A DNA stretch of 64,000 nucleotides from Pelomonas lactea (GTDB lineage Bacteria; Pseudomonadota; Gammaproteobacteria; Burkholderiales; Burkholderiaceae_C): assembly GCF_043555885.1 (NCBI RefSeq), contig NZ_JBIGHX010000012.1, positions 1-64,000 of the forward strand, written 5' to 3'. A program made the position numbers and the translations under genes. The stretch's first letter is position 1, and every line of letters starts with the position of its first letter. Below are positions 15,451 to 25,550 of this stretch, one piece after another. The notes below the pieces were generated by a model. It had not been told where the DNA came from. It was given only the letters and a program-made list of their open reading frames with translations, and made no database searches.

Positions 15451-18219
15451 CTAGAGCTTGGCCTGTAGCGCCTTTACTTCCGCCTGACCCGGAAACTTGT
15501 CGCCAAGGGCGGCCAAGCGGTCAAGCTCCACCTTTGCCTTGGCCTTGTCGTTGTTGCTCAGATAGTAGCTCGCGAGCCGCAGTCGAAAGGCCGGCACCTC
15601 CGGCGCAATCGCCACCGCGGTGGACTGGATCTGCACCGCTTTGGCGAAATCCTGCTTTCGCGCCTGAAGCTCAGCCAACGTGTCCAAATAGGAAGGCTCA
15701 CGAGGCGCCAGCTTGACAGCCTTTTGTGCAAGCTCCAGTGCTTCGGGCTTGTTCTCCCGCCCGAGCAGCCAAGCCAGGTTGTTCAACGCAGCAGTGTTGT
15801 CAGGCTGTAGTTGAAGTACCGCGGCATAGCGCTGTCGCGCCAACTCGTACTGCCCCTTGTTCAACGCAGCATCACCCAGATAGAAGGTGAACGCGGGAGC
15901 TGCAGCGGCGTACGACATCCACTGCTGCTCAAGCTTGGCAGCCGCATCGCTTTGGCCGCTCATTACCAGCACACGGTGCAGTTTGATTGCCACGTCCACC
16001 GATGGCCGCTTTGCCAAGGACTGGCGATAGGCAGTGGCCGCTGCAGGCCAGTTCTTGCCACTCAACTCGAGATCACCTTCGAGTGCAAAGCCTGCCGCCT
16101 CGTTGCCAGGCTGACGCTGCACGGCGCGCGCCGTGGCAAGCGCCTCCTTGCGACGGCCAGTGGTCAGATCCAAGGCCATCAGCGCCTGACGGGCCGGCAC
16201 GAAATCGGGCCTGACTTCCAGAGCCTTGCGCAGCGCGGCGGTCGCGCCCGGCAAGTCCTTCTGGGCACGGTAGATGTCGGCAAGACGCATCAACGGCAAG
16301 GGCGACGCAGGCTGCAGCGATACGACACGGTTGTAGGTGGCGACGGCTTGGTTGACCTCGCCAGAAAGGTACTGTGCCTGCCCCAGCGCATCGAGCAGTT
16401 CGGGGTTGTCGGGAAGCGCCGCCAATCCCTCTTGCGCCACCGTCACGCCGGCCTTGAAGTCCTTGCGCTCCACATGGGCTGCAATCAACGCGAGCCGAGG
16501 CGCCACCTCCATCGGACTGGCCTTGACCGTCCGTGCCAGCACCTCGACCACCTCCTCCGCAGATGCTCCCGTTTGCGACCGCAACCGCGCCAGCGCAAGT
16601 CCCGCGCGCACGTCGGAGGGGTTGGCCTTGGAGAACGTCTCGAAGCGCTGCTGCGCTGCCGCAAACTTGCCTTCATTCATCTCCAGCGACGCCAGGCTGG
16701 CCGCAGCAGGGAAAAACGACGGGTTGATGGCCAGCGCCGCCTGAAAAGCCGCTCGCGCCCGGTCAGGATTGCCACGTTGCAACTCGGTACGCCCGCGCAG
16801 ATCGGCAGCCAAGGGCGACTTGGGTTGCTTGGCCTCCATGCGATCGATGGCCTTGAGCGCACTGTCGAATTCCTTGCGGCGCAGATGTGCGTTGATGAGC
16901 GCAAGGTCCGCAACGACACCGGCATCCGTCGAAGCGATCGAGCGCAACGCCTCCAGCCCCTGCTCCGTCTTGCCCTTTGCAACCTGCGCCAACGCCAGAG
17001 CAGTCCGACTGGTGGTGTCACGCGGATTGAGGGCTGCCGCGCGCTCGAAATAGCGCTCTGCCTTGGCGGCGTCGCCGCTGAGCACGTAGGACTGCGCCAT
17101 CAACACCTGGGGCTCCCACTGCGGTGGATCAGCTTCCAGCAATGGCTGCAGTACCTTTGCAACCTTGCCAGACTCGCCCGAGCGCAGATGCGCCTGAGCA
17201 AGCAGCAGCCGCACGCGAGGCTGCGCCGGCGCCAGTTGCATCGCCTTGCCGAGGTGAGCCTCGGCCTGCAGCAGCAGGCCCTTGGAAAGTTCGATGGCGC
17301 CGGCCAGCTGCAAGGCCATCACGTCATCCGGCAACTGCTGCAGCAGGCGCTGAACCTGTTCGAGAGCAGTTCTCAGGTCATCTTTCTCAAAAGCGACCGA
17401 GGCCGTGAAGAACTTGGTTTGAGGCGACTGCGGCGCTGCCTTCCGAAGCACTTCCAATTGCGCCTCTGCCGCCGGCAGATCCCTCTTGCCGAGCAGCATC
17501 CAGAGCGCTGACGTGTGGGCCGCAGCATTCGAAGGATTGCGCTGGATGGCATCACGGAAAGCCGCGAGCGCAGCATCCTCCTGCCCCGACAACAACAGCA
17601 ACTCGCCCTTCAGCTGCCGGGCATCGGAATTCTCGGGCGCAGACGCAATCACTTGATCCAGCGCGGCAAGCGCACCAGGCACGTCCTTCTTGCCGGCCTG
17701 CATGCGGACCTGCAGCAACCTGGCGCCGACATGTTGAGGGTCCGCCGTCAATGCAGCCTTGACGGCACCCTGCGCCTCCACAGCCTTGTTTTGTGCCAGG
17801 TAGGCCCATGCCAGGACGGACTGCAACTCCGCCTCGGCAGCCGGCGACTTCAAGGATTGGCCGCCATAGCTGCTGATGATCTTCTGCGTCTCCCCCTTGG
17901 CGAGTGCAATCCGCGCCAGCAGCGGCGTGACGCGATCTGAGTCGTAGCCCAGATCCTTCGCCTTCTGCAGTTCCACCTCGGCGCCGACGGCATCGCCACT
18001 GTCCAGCAGCGCCCGACCCAGAAGGAACCGCCCCTCCGCGTGATCCGAGTCCTTCTGAAGCAGATTCTTCAGTTGAATGACTGCCGCCCTGTTGTCCTTC
18101 TTCTCAAGGTGCTTGCGCGCTGACGCCAACAAGTTCTCTGCGGACTCACCACCGCAACCAGCCAAGGTCAGCCCCAGGCTCAGCAACACGAGCCCGGCAA
18201 TTCGTTGTGTAGGTCTCAC
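15451..18219 (-). CDS. prsT: XrtA/PEP-CTERM system TPR-repeat lipoprotein PrsT
   Basis: 922 residues from a GTG start with AGGGAA upstream. The signal peptide ends in the lipobox LTLAGC (Cys22), so the protein is lipidated and faces the periplasm. The rest is a near-continuous array of tetratricopeptide repeats, for example HAEGRFLLGRALLDSGDAVG and DNTAALNNLAWLLGRENKPE. PrsT is the standard third member of the prsK-prsR-prsT set and is thought to act as a scaffold for polymer synthesis or secretion, as BcsC- and PelB-type TPR proteins do. It begins 22 bp after prsR. The length is normal for the family. Confidence 0.95.
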   Translation of the reverse strand: MRPTQRIAGLVLLSLGLTLAGCGGESAENLLASARKHLEKKDNRAAVIQLKNLLQKDSDHAEGRFLLGRALLDSGDAVGAEVELQKAKDLGYDSDRVTPLLARIALAKGETQKIISSYGGQSLKSPAAEAELQSVLAWAYLAQNKAVEAQGAVKAALTADPQHVGARLLQVRMQAGKKDVPGALAALDQVIASAPENSDARQLKGELLLLSGQEDAALAAFRDAIQRNPSNAAAHTSALWMLLGKRDLPAAEAQLEVLRKAAPQSPQTKFFTASVAFEKDDLRTALEQVQRLLQQLPDDVMALQLAGAIELSKGLLLQAEAHLGKAMQLAPAQPRVRLLLAQAHLRSGESGKVAKVLQPLLEADPPQWEPQVLMAQSYVLSGDAAKAERYFERAAALNPRDTTSRTALALAQVAKGKTEQGLEALRSIASTDAGVVADLALINAHLRRKEFDSALKAIDRMEAKQPKSPLAADLRGRTELQRGNPDRARAAFQAALAINPSFFPAAASLASLEMNEGKFAAAQQRFETFSKANPSDVRAGLALARLRSQTGASAEEVVEVLARTVKASPMEVAPRLALIAAHVERKDFKAGVTVAQEGLAALPDNPELLDALGQAQYLSGEVNQAVATYNRVVSLQPASPLPLMRLADIYRAQKDLPGATAALRKALEVRPDFVPARQALMALDLTTGRRKEALATARAVQRQPGNEAAGFALEGDLELSGKNWPAAATAYRQSLAKRPSVDVAIKLHRVLVMSGQSDAAAKLEQQWMSYAAAAPAFTFYLGDAALNKGQYELARQRYAAVLQLQPDNTAALNNLAWLLGRENKPEALELAQKAVKLAPREPSYLDTLAELQARKQDFAKAVQIQSTAVAIAPEVPAFRLRLASYYLSNNDKAKAKVELDRLAALGDKFPGQAEVKALQAKL

Positions 18220-18241
18220 CTGTTGTTCCCTGCCCGTTCCA

Positions 18242-19606
18242 TCACTTGATCTGTAGCTTGCTCATGAGATCGTAGAGCGTCGGCCTGCTGATACCGAGGA
18301 TCTCCGCGGCCTTCACGATATTGCCGTCCGCGCGCGACAGCGCCGCCACGACCACCTGCCGCTCCGCGCGCTCGCGCACCGTTCTCAGGTCCAGCGACGC
18401 CAGTTCGTCGTCGTCAGCGGACGCCGGCGCCTGCAGACCCAGATCCTGGCTGGTGATGCGGTCTCCGTCCGCCATGATGGACGCGCGCTTGACCAGGTTC
18501 TGCAATTCCCGCACGTTGCCGGGCCAGCCGTGCGCCTCGAGCGCACGCACGGCGTCGTCGGACAGGCTGAATGCGGAACGCCGCTGTTCAGCCGCGAAGC
18601 GGCGCAGGAAGGCATGCGCCAGCAGCACGGCATCACCCGCGCGTTCGCGCAGCGGCGGGATCGGCACGACGATCTCGGCCAACCGGTAGTAAAGGTCCTC
18701 GCGGAAGCGCCCTTCGGCGATCTGCCGCTTCAGGTCCTGGTGCGTCGCGCCGACGATGCGCACATCCACAGCGATCTCCTGGCGGCTGCCCAGGCGCTCG
18801 ATGCGGCGCTCCTGCAGGAAACGCAGCAGCTTGGCCTGCAGAGACATCGGCAGGTCGCCGATCTCATCGAGCATCAAGGTGCCGCCGTTGGCAGTCTCGA
18901 TCTTGCCCAGCGTGGTCTTGGTGGCGCCGGTGAAGGCGCCGCGTTCGTAGCCAAACAGCTCACTTTCCAGCAGCGTCTCGGGAATGGCTGCGCAGTTGAT
19001 CGCGACGAAACGGCCCTTGCGCCTCGACGCATCGTGCAGCCCCTGCGCCAGAACCTCTTTGCCGGTGCCGCTCTCACCCAGCAGCAGCACGGTGGCGTCA
19101 CTGGATGCGACTTTCTCGATCATGCGGCAGACGCGCTGCATGCCCGGGTCGCGCGTGACGAGACCGGCCAGCACGTCACTGCCCTGCTGCATCTGCAGGC
19201 GACGGTTCTCCTGCTGCAACTCATAGAGGCGGTAGGCGCGCTCCACGGTCAGCGCCAGCACATCCGGGTCCACCGGCTTGGCGAGGAAGTCGTAGGCACC
19301 CATGCGGATGGCGCGCAGTGCGTTGTCCTGGTCGTTCTGGCCTGTCAGCACGATGACCTTGACGCCCGGGTCCAGCTCCAGCAGTTTCTCCAGGCACTTG
19401 AAGCCTTCGGACACCGAATCGCGGTCAGGCGGCAGCCCAAGGTCCATCGTCACGACGGCCGGGTTGTTGCGGCGGAACTGCAACACGGCGCTGGCGACGT
19501 CGTCCGCCGTGACGGACTCGAAGCGGTCCAGAGACCACTTGAGCTGCTTCTGCAGCGCGAGGTCGTCTTCGACGATCAGCAGCGGCGCATGACGGGGTGT
19601 GCTCAT
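18242..19606 (-). CDS. prsR: PEP-CTERM-box sigma54 response regulator PrsR
   Basis: 454 residues in NtrC layout. The receiver domain has the phospho-acceptor Asp55 in VTMDLGLPP and Lys110 in FLAKPVD. The AAA+ domain has Walker A GESGTGKE (177-184) and the sigma54-contact loop GAFTGA (223-228). The C-terminus is a Fis-type helix-turn-helix (GNIVKAAEILGISRPTLYDL). It activates RpoN-dependent promoters of PEP-CTERM genes and probably export genes. The start overlaps the prsK stop in an ATGA arrangement, so sensor and regulator are made in ratio. A matching -24/-12 promoter is seen at 13833-13847. Confidence 0.97.
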   Translation of the reverse strand: MSTPRHAPLLIVEDDLALQKQLKWSLDRFESVTADDVASAVLQFRRNNPAVVTMDLGLPPDRDSVSEGFKCLEKLLELDPGVKVIVLTGQNDQDNALRAIRMGAYDFLAKPVDPDVLALTVERAYRLYELQQENRRLQMQQGSDVLAGLVTRDPGMQRVCRMIEKVASSDATVLLLGESGTGKEVLAQGLHDASRRKGRFVAINCAAIPETLLESELFGYERGAFTGATKTTLGKIETANGGTLMLDEIGDLPMSLQAKLLRFLQERRIERLGSRQEIAVDVRIVGATHQDLKRQIAEGRFREDLYYRLAEIVVPIPPLRERAGDAVLLAHAFLRRFAAEQRRSAFSLSDDAVRALEAHGWPGNVRELQNLVKRASIMADGDRITSQDLGLQAPASADDDELASLDLRTVRERAERQVVVAALSRADGNIVKAAEILGISRPTLYDLMSKLQIK

Positions 19607-21768
19607 CGGGCTTCCAGAGCGGCCAGCGGCGCATCGCTCTGCGCATGGAACAGCGGCAGCAGCAGCGTCACGGTGGTGCCGCGGTTCAGTTCACTTTGCA
19701 CGTTGATGCTGCCTCCCAGTTCCTGCACGTATTGATAGCTCTCGTGAGCACCGATGCCCATGCCCGCGGCTTTGGTGGTCTGGAAAGGCTTGAAGAGACG
19801 ATTCTGTATGAAATCCTCGCTCATCCCGCAGCCACTATCCACCACGCAAACGCGGGCCTGGCTTCCCTGCGCATCCAGCTTCAGGCTGACGCGACCATCA
19901 GGCGGCGTCGCATCGAAGGCGTTCTGCACGACATGGCCCAGCACACGCTCGACGCGCTCGGCGTGGCCACGCGTGCTCACACCCGGTTGAAGGTCCAGCA
20001 GCAGCACCCTGCCCTTGCTGGCCGCCGCGGCCGCCAGCCCCCGGGCGATCTGCTCCAGGTCAACGCCGCTCGTCACACCATGCGGCTTGTCACCCTGGCG
20101 CAGCTGCAGCATCAGCTGCCGCATCTTCTCCAGCGAGTTCTCGACGGTGTCCAGCATGTCCTGCTGAAACTCGGGGTTGTCGCGCAGCCGCTTGGCGTTC
20201 TTCATCATCAGCGACAGCTGCGTGACGATGTTCTTCAGGTCATGCACGACGAACGCCGACATGCGGTTGAAAGCATCGAACTTGCGCGCCTCCAGCAAGG
20301 CCTCGGTGGCCTGGGCCTGGGCGAGATAGCCCGATGCCTGGCTGGCCGCCGTGCGCAGCAGGTCGCGAACCTCCCAGTTCAACTCGACTTCCGCGCGCGG
20401 CCGGCCCAGCACCACAAAGCCGATCAGCGATTCGCGAACCAGCAACGGAATCAGCAGCCAGCAGCGCGGCTCATTGACCAGCCAGTCAGGCAGGTCGAGC
20501 CCCGGGTAGGCGTCACGGCGCTCACTCCACTCCTGCACGTCGACGATCCAGGCGCGCTCGCGCCAGAACGCCGCGAGCGCGCCACCGCGCGACTCAGCAA
20601 CAGGCTGTGCGGGCAGGTTCCAACGCGCCGCCTGCACGAAATCCGCGTCCGCGCTGCGCTGCAGCCACAACATCCCGCTGGGACTTTCCACCAGATTGGC
20701 CAACGCCCGCACGACGGTCTCGGCGGTGTCCTGCGGCTCGGCGCTACTGGACAGCAGTTGCGTGAACCGCAGCCATTCCTGGCGGTAGTCGTAGCGATAG
20801 CTGAAGAAGTTCTTGCTGATGTACACGCGCAGCCGCGCCCGCATCGACCCCGACGCCACCAGCAGCGCCAGCGCGACCAGCGCAATGAACACGAGCACCA
20901 CCGACAGCGCGCGCCCCCACTGACCGCCGGTGTAGCGCACCTGGTAGCCGACGGCAGCCACCAGCAGCAGGTAAATGCCCACCAGCAACAGCGTCGCCGA
21001 GTGAAAGACCGCGGCCCGCGACACATGCAGCTTGCCCAGCCAGTCCGCGTGCCGGCGCGACGCCACCAGCAGCAGCGGCACGGCCGCCGCATGCACCAGC
21101 GAGCGCACGCTGAAGGCGTCGCCATCAAAGCGCTCGAACAGCACGGCCTGCGAACCAATGAACAGGTCGAAGACAAAGATGCCGCCCAGAGCCAGACTCA
21201 CAGGCTTGGCATTCCAACGGGCGTCGGCGGTCGCATTGCGCAAGACCTGTTCGATCAGCATCAGGCCCAGCACAGCCAGCCCCAAAGACGCAAATGCCTG
21301 CACACGCGCCAGGGCACCAGCCGGCTGCTGCTCAGCCAACACGATCAAGCCCAGCTGCAACATCACCGCCGCGGCCGAGACGACGCGCATCCAGCCCAGC
21401 ACACCGCCCCGCCGCAGAGGCGGCAGCAGCAACAACATGAAGGCCAGCCACAGTGCAAAACGCAACAGGTCCAGACTGGGAACGATCCAGCTGGGCAGCC
21501 GATCCGACCAGTGGCGGAACGCGTCCACCAATGACACGCCGGCCCACAGCGCACTGGCCATCAAGGCCGCGAGGAAAACCACCGCCAACCGCGTGACCGG
21601 CAGACCGCCGCGCCACAGGCGCTGAGCGAAGTAAAGAACGAACAACCCGTAGGCGACGCAGCAGATCAGGTCGCCCAGACTGCGCAGCGAGGCCAGCGGC
21701 GCCAACGCGTCGATGAAGGCAGTCGGGGAGTTGTCGAAAGCGACGCTGGGCATGCCGGATTCAAGCAT
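19603..21768 (-). CDS. prsK: XrtA/PEP-CTERM system histidine kinase PrsK
   Basis: 721 residues. The N-terminal third has about nine to ten membrane helices, from LGDLICCVAYGLFVLYF to VLVFIALVALALLVASG. A GAF-like domain follows (PSGMLWLQRSADADFVQAAR). The kinase core has phospho-acceptor His509 in FVVHDLKNIVTQLS, the N box VLGHVVQNAFDATP, and G boxes CVVDSGCGMS and KAAGMGIG. The signal is unknown; the many-helix sensor suggests it monitors the membrane or the envelope. It lies 45 bp after the sugar transferase gene and probably shares its transcript. Confidence 0.96.
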   Translation of the reverse strand: MLESGMPSVAFDNSPTAFIDALAPLASLRSLGDLICCVAYGLFVLYFAQRLWRGGLPVTRLAVVFLAALMASALWAGVSLVDAFRHWSDRLPSWIVPSLDLLRFALWLAFMLLLLPPLRRGGVLGWMRVVSAAAVMLQLGLIVLAEQQPAGALARVQAFASLGLAVLGLMLIEQVLRNATADARWNAKPVSLALGGIFVFDLFIGSQAVLFERFDGDAFSVRSLVHAAAVPLLLVASRRHADWLGKLHVSRAAVFHSATLLLVGIYLLLVAAVGYQVRYTGGQWGRALSVVLVFIALVALALLVASGSMRARLRVYISKNFFSYRYDYRQEWLRFTQLLSSSAEPQDTAETVVRALANLVESPSGMLWLQRSADADFVQAARWNLPAQPVAESRGGALAAFWRERAWIVDVQEWSERRDAYPGLDLPDWLVNEPRCWLLIPLLVRESLIGFVVLGRPRAEVELNWEVRDLLRTAASQASGYLAQAQATEALLEARKFDAFNRMSAFVVHDLKNIVTQLSLMMKNAKRLRDNPEFQQDMLDTVENSLEKMRQLMLQLRQGDKPHGVTSGVDLEQIARGLAAAAASKGRVLLLDLQPGVSTRGHAERVERVLGHVVQNAFDATPPDGRVSLKLDAQGSQARVCVVDSGCGMSEDFIQNRLFKPFQTTKAAGMGIGAHESYQYVQELGGSINVQSELNRGTTVTLLLPLFHAQSDAPLAALEAR

Positions 21769-21813
21769 GCCGCTGCGGCCGGCCGCATCGGCGCTTGTGC
21801 CAGGAAGACGGGA

Positions 21814-23196
21814 CTAGCGGGCGCCCTTGCCCGTCAGCACGACAGCCACCGTCTCCAGCATGATCAGCAGATCGAGGAACAGCGAATGGTTCTTGACGTA
21901 GTAGAGGTCGTACTGCAGCTTCTCGACCGAATCCTCAATCGTCGAGCCGTATTCGTAGCGCACCTGGGCCCAGCCCGTCACGCCCGGCTTCACGCTGTGA
22001 CGGACGGCGTAGTACGGAATCTTGCTGATCAGTTCGTCGACGAAGTACTGTCGCTCCGGACGCGGGCCGACCATGCTCATTTCGCCCCACAGCACGTTGA
22101 AAAGCTGCGGCAGTTCGTCAATGCGCACCTTGCGGATAAAGCGTCCGACACCGGTCACGCGGTCATCGTTCTTGCTAGCCCAGCGCGGCTTGCCGTCCTT
22201 CTCGGCATCGGTTCGCATGCTGCGGAACTTGATGACCTTGAACGGCACGCCGTTCAGGCCCACGCGCTCCTGGCGATACAGCACCGGGCCTCGGGACTCG
22301 ATGCGAATGGCCAGCGCCGTGACCAGCATCACCGGCCACGCCACCGCCAGGATCAGCGCAGCGAAGACGATGTCGCAGACACGCTTGATCGCGGCCCGCA
22401 CCATGCCTTGGCTGAAGCCATCACCGAACACCAGCCAGCCGGCGTTGACGTGCTTGATGTTGATCTGGGCCAGCGTCTTCTCGAAGTGGGTCGCGATGTC
22501 GACAACGCGCACGCCGGACAGCTTGCAATCCAGCAGCTGGCGCAGGGGCATGCTGCCGCCGCGGCGCTCGCTCAGGGCTACGACGATCTCGTCGACGTTG
22601 TGGCGCAGTGCCGCCTCGGTCAGGTTGGCGCCGTCATTGATGATCTCGCCCTGAGGCACCTCGTGCTGTTCTTCGTTCGGGCCGGCGTAGTAACCGACGA
22701 TCTGCGCATGCGGGTCAGACGCACGCAGCGTGTTGCCCACGGCGCGCGCGGCCGGGCCGGTACCGAAAATCAGGATGCGGCTGCGCATGCGCGCCTGGGC
22801 GGTGGAGTGCGCGGCGTAAACGCGGTGCACCATCACCGCCGCCACGGCAGCCATCGCCACCAGCGTCAGCAGATCGCGGTGGCTGGTGTCCGAAGGCACC
22901 AGGCTGAAGATGGCATAGGCCAGCGGCAGGCCGAACAGCAGGCCGAACAGTGCGCGCGCACAGGACTCCGTCACGGAGCGGTTGTGCACATGCTGGTAGA
23001 AACCCGTCGCCGAATTGATCACGAACATGCAACCCGCCAGCGACAGGCCGTGGGACGCTGCGAAAGGCAGCACCGTCTGGGCGGCCTCGCCCTGGCTCAG
23101 CACGACGGCAATAACTGCAAAAACGATCAGACCGAGATCGAAGAAGACCTGAAGCAGGGTCTGCTTGTGCAGGTAATGGTTGAATATTCGAATCAT
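21814..23196 (-). CDS. XrtA-associated polyprenyl-phosphate sugar transferase (TIGR03013)
   Basis: 460 residues with the layout of WbaP/WcaJ-type initiating enzymes: four to five N-terminal membrane helices, a Rossmann-like middle (SRILIFGTGPAARAVGNTL), another helix, and the catalytic bac_transf core with PVLYRQERVGLNGVPFKVIK, FRSMRTDAE, RKVRIDELPQLFNVLWGEMS and MVGPRPERQYF. It would transfer the first sugar phosphate to undecaprenyl phosphate in the inner membrane, so it commits the cell to making the polymer. It is the first gene of the sugar transferase-prsK-prsR-prsT-acyltransferase run; its promoter must lie in the long region upstream. Confidence 0.95.
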   Translation of the reverse strand: MIRIFNHYLHKQTLLQVFFDLGLIVFAVIAVVLSQGEAAQTVLPFAASHGLSLAGCMFVINSATGFYQHVHNRSVTESCARALFGLLFGLPLAYAIFSLVPSDTSHRDLLTLVAMAAVAAVMVHRVYAAHSTAQARMRSRILIFGTGPAARAVGNTLRASDPHAQIVGYYAGPNEEQHEVPQGEIINDGANLTEAALRHNVDEIVVALSERRGGSMPLRQLLDCKLSGVRVVDIATHFEKTLAQINIKHVNAGWLVFGDGFSQGMVRAAIKRVCDIVFAALILAVAWPVMLVTALAIRIESRGPVLYRQERVGLNGVPFKVIKFRSMRTDAEKDGKPRWASKNDDRVTGVGRFIRKVRIDELPQLFNVLWGEMSMVGPRPERQYFVDELISKIPYYAVRHSVKPGVTGWAQVRYEYGSTIEDSVEKLQYDLYYVKNHSLFLDLLIMLETVAVVLTGKGAR

Positions 23197-23783
23197 CTAC
23201 ATCCCCGATCAGTTCTGCTGGGCGCCTTGTGCGTCTGCCATACGGTCCACGAAATTCGAATCTCTCGATATTCCATTCACCTCGGCGTGAAAGCGCATGA
23301 AGCACTCGCTCGCCTGCCGTCCGACGGACCGCCAGGGCAGGTTTCATCGACCCCGGCCTGACGCCGCAACGACGTGGCCCGCCCAGCCTCGATCGCGCCG
23401 GCATCATGCCTCTGGGACAGGGGCTTGAAAGCCCCCCGTTTGGAGGGTGGCTGCCCCCTGAATCCGGCTCGGCAGGCTGGGCCCCCGTCGCGGCCTCAAG
23501 GCGAGCATTTCGCGGCCGCCGGCAGTAGACCGCAAAGCCGGCGACAGCACCATGAAAGCCGGACACCATGGCCGACAAAGCGTGCGAAACGCACAGCCGC
23601 CACATTGAAATCTGACGAAACCTCGCTTTCAAGCTGGGCCAGCGCCACTGCCGGGCATTGGCCCGAGCGCGAATATTCCGCGCCCATATAGAAAATCCAA
23701 CTCAGATGATTTTTTTGATCAACCTGTCGCAACCGGCATTGATTTGTCGTCGCATTGCGTGCAGTTTGACAAACCATGCTCCA
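23197..23783. other. Gene-free region upstream of the sugar transferase
   Basis: 587 bp with no credible gene. The part from 23680 to 23780 is AT-rich for this genome, with T and A runs, and is the likeliest place for the promoter of the minus-strand sugar transferase operon. A weak -24/-12-like site at 23633-23647 (minus-strand TGGCGC then CAGC) is present but poor. I see no RNA gene or long repeat. Confidence 0.5.
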
Positions 23784-23812
23784 ACAAAAAAACCCGCCGG
23801 GCGGCGGGTTTC
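23784..23812 (-). terminator. Rho-independent terminator of the amino acid binding-protein gene
   Basis: Read on the minus strand: AACCCGCCGCCCGGCGGGTT followed by TTTTT. It is a GC-rich stem closed by A-T pairs with a strong U tract, 47 bp after the stop codon at 23859. Confidence 0.92.
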
Positions 23813-23858
23813 GATTGGGGCATCCGCGCCGGGCCGGCGCGGTGTCGGCAGCGCAGGA

Positions 23859-25001
23859 TCAGCGCACGACGGCGATCTGCTCGCGCGCGCCACCCTTGTA
23901 GGTGTAGAGCGTCAGCGCGCCGTTCTTGATGTCGCCCTTGGGGTCGAAGGCGATGACGCCCGTCACACCCTTGAAGCCGGAGGTCTTGGCCAGCTCGGGC
24001 AGGTACTTGGCAGGCTCGGCCGACTTGGCGCGGACCATGGCGTCCACCATCACGTTGACGGCGTCATAGACGTAAGGTGCATAGATCTGCACGTCGGCGT
24101 TGAACTTGGCCTTGAACTTGGCGCGGAAATCGTCCATGGACTTCTTGGCCTCGCCCTCGACGCCGCCGGCTTCGGCACACACCACCTGGCCGTCACCCAT
24201 GGTGCCGGCGGCCAGCTTGGGCAGTTCGCCCGTGCAGATGCCGTCGCCACCCATGAACTTGGCTTCGATGCCCAGCTGCTTCATCTGGCGCAGCATCGGG
24301 CCGGCCACGGCGTCCATGCCACCGAAGAAGACAACGTCAGGCTTCTTGGCCTTGAACGTGGTCAGGATGGTCATGAAGTCGACGGCCTTGTCGTTGGTGT
24401 ACTCGTGGCCCACCACTTGCGCGCCAGCCTTCTTGGCGGCCATCTCGAATTCCTTGGCGACGCCCTGGCCGTAAGCGGTGCGGTCGTCGATGACGGCGAC
24501 CTTCTTGGCCTTCAGCGTCGTGACGGCGTACTTGCCCAGCGTGCCACCCAGCTGGCCGTCGTTGGCGACCACGCGGAAGGTGTTCTTCAGGCCACGGCTC
24601 GTGAACTCGACAGCGGTGGCCGACGGGCTGATCTGCGGAATGCCTGCATCGCTGTAGATCTTGGAGGCCGGGATCGAGGTGCCGGAGTTCAGGTGGCCGA
24701 CGACGCCGTTGACCTTGGAGTCCACCAGCTTGGAGGCGGCGGCGGTGCCCTGCTTCGGGTCAGCCGCGTCGTCTTCAGCCAGAAGTTCAAACTTGGCCTT
24801 CTTGCCGCCGATGGTCACGCCCTTGGCGTTCAGCTCTTCGATGGCCAGACGCGCACCCAGTTCGTTGTCCTTGCCCAGGTGCGCGATGGCGCCGCTGGTG
24901 GGGCCCACATGGCCGATCTTGACGACCAGCTCCTGCGACATCGCGACACCGCTCAGCAGTGCGGCCACTGCGCCCACCAACACATTCACTTTGACTTGCA
25001 T
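23859..25001 (-). CDS. Branched-chain amino acid ABC transporter substrate-binding protein (LivJ/LivK type)
   Basis: 380 residues. A periplasmic binding protein of the leucine/isoleucine/valine family. The signal peptide (VNVLVGAVAALLSGVAMSQ) is cleaved after an Ala/Ser stretch. Ligand-site segments are VKIGHVGPTSGAIAHLGKDN, GVVGHLNSGTSIPASKIYSD and VAVIDDRTAYGQGVAKEFE. GGAG lies 8 nt before the ATG. No permease or ATPase gene is adjacent, so the transporter subunits are encoded elsewhere. It is a single-gene unit with its own terminator, as expected for a highly expressed binding protein. The ligand could also be another small amino acid or amide. Confidence 0.93.
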   Translation of the reverse strand: MQVKVNVLVGAVAALLSGVAMSQELVVKIGHVGPTSGAIAHLGKDNELGARLAIEELNAKGVTIGGKKAKFELLAEDDAADPKQGTAAASKLVDSKVNGVVGHLNSGTSIPASKIYSDAGIPQISPSATAVEFTSRGLKNTFRVVANDGQLGGTLGKYAVTTLKAKKVAVIDDRTAYGQGVAKEFEMAAKKAGAQVVGHEYTNDKAVDFMTILTTFKAKKPDVVFFGGMDAVAGPMLRQMKQLGIEAKFMGGDGICTGELPKLAAGTMGDGQVVCAEAGGVEGEAKKSMDDFRAKFKAKFNADVQIYAPYVYDAVNVMVDAMVRAKSAEPAKYLPELAKTSGFKGVTGVIAFDPKGDIKNGALTLYTYKGGAREQIAVVR

Positions 25002-25125
25002 GGATCAACTCCGGTTTGGAAGAGGGAGAGAAAAGAAGAAAGACAAGAACTGTTGAGTTTTCAACGAATTGAACATATCCCAAATCCGAAAGCCCCTCAT
25101 TCGGGAAAGCGTGGACCCGGGACGG

Positions 25126-25548
25126 TCAACCTGCCGCTGAAAAATGGTCCAGCTTGGCACCGGCCTGCTGGTAGAGGCGATAACGCGCACGGCCCGCCTG
25201 GACGACGTCGGGCTCTCGCCCGATGACCTCCAACACGCGCTCGAACGCCATCGCATCGCCCGGCATCGAATCCGCCAGGTTCAGCAGCAGGCCGCGATGC
25301 GGCAGCCGGCTTGCATCATCCACCAGCAGCACCTCGCCCGAGACGGTCGGCGTGGCTCCGTCCCAACGCCGGTGCGCGATGAACTCGGTCGGCTCAAAGC
25401 TCCACAGCAACTCGTCGAGCCGCGCGGCCTGCGCGGCCGGCACGCAGACGCCCACCGGCTTGCCCGACGCGAGGGCGCGACGGATGAGCCGGCAGGCGAA
25501 GTGCAGCGGCTCGGACGCGTCGCTGTAGAAGCTGACCTGGACCGGCAC
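25126..25548 (-). CDS. holC: DNA polymerase III subunit chi
   Basis: 140 residues from a GTG codon, 2 bp after the pepA stop. The chi fold is recognisable: VSFYSDASEPLHFACRLIRR, then CVPAAQAARLDELLWSF, FIAHRRWDGA, and VLLVDDASRLPHRGLLLNL. Chi links single-stranded DNA-binding protein to the clamp loader. The pepA-holC order is conserved across proteobacteria; in Escherichia coli valS follows, but here a binding-protein gene does. Confidence 0.93.
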   Translation of the reverse strand: MPVQVSFYSDASEPLHFACRLIRRALASGKPVGVCVPAAQAARLDELLWSFEPTEFIAHRRWDGATPTVSGEVLLVDDASRLPHRGLLLNLADSMPGDAMAFERVLEVIGREPDVVQAGRARYRLYQQAGAKLDHFSAAG

Positions 25549-25550
25549 GC

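Noticed and set aside
23633..23647. A -24/-12-like sequence upstream of the sugar transferase operon.
   Set aside because: The -12 half reads CAGC and the site would give a leader of more than 400 nt.
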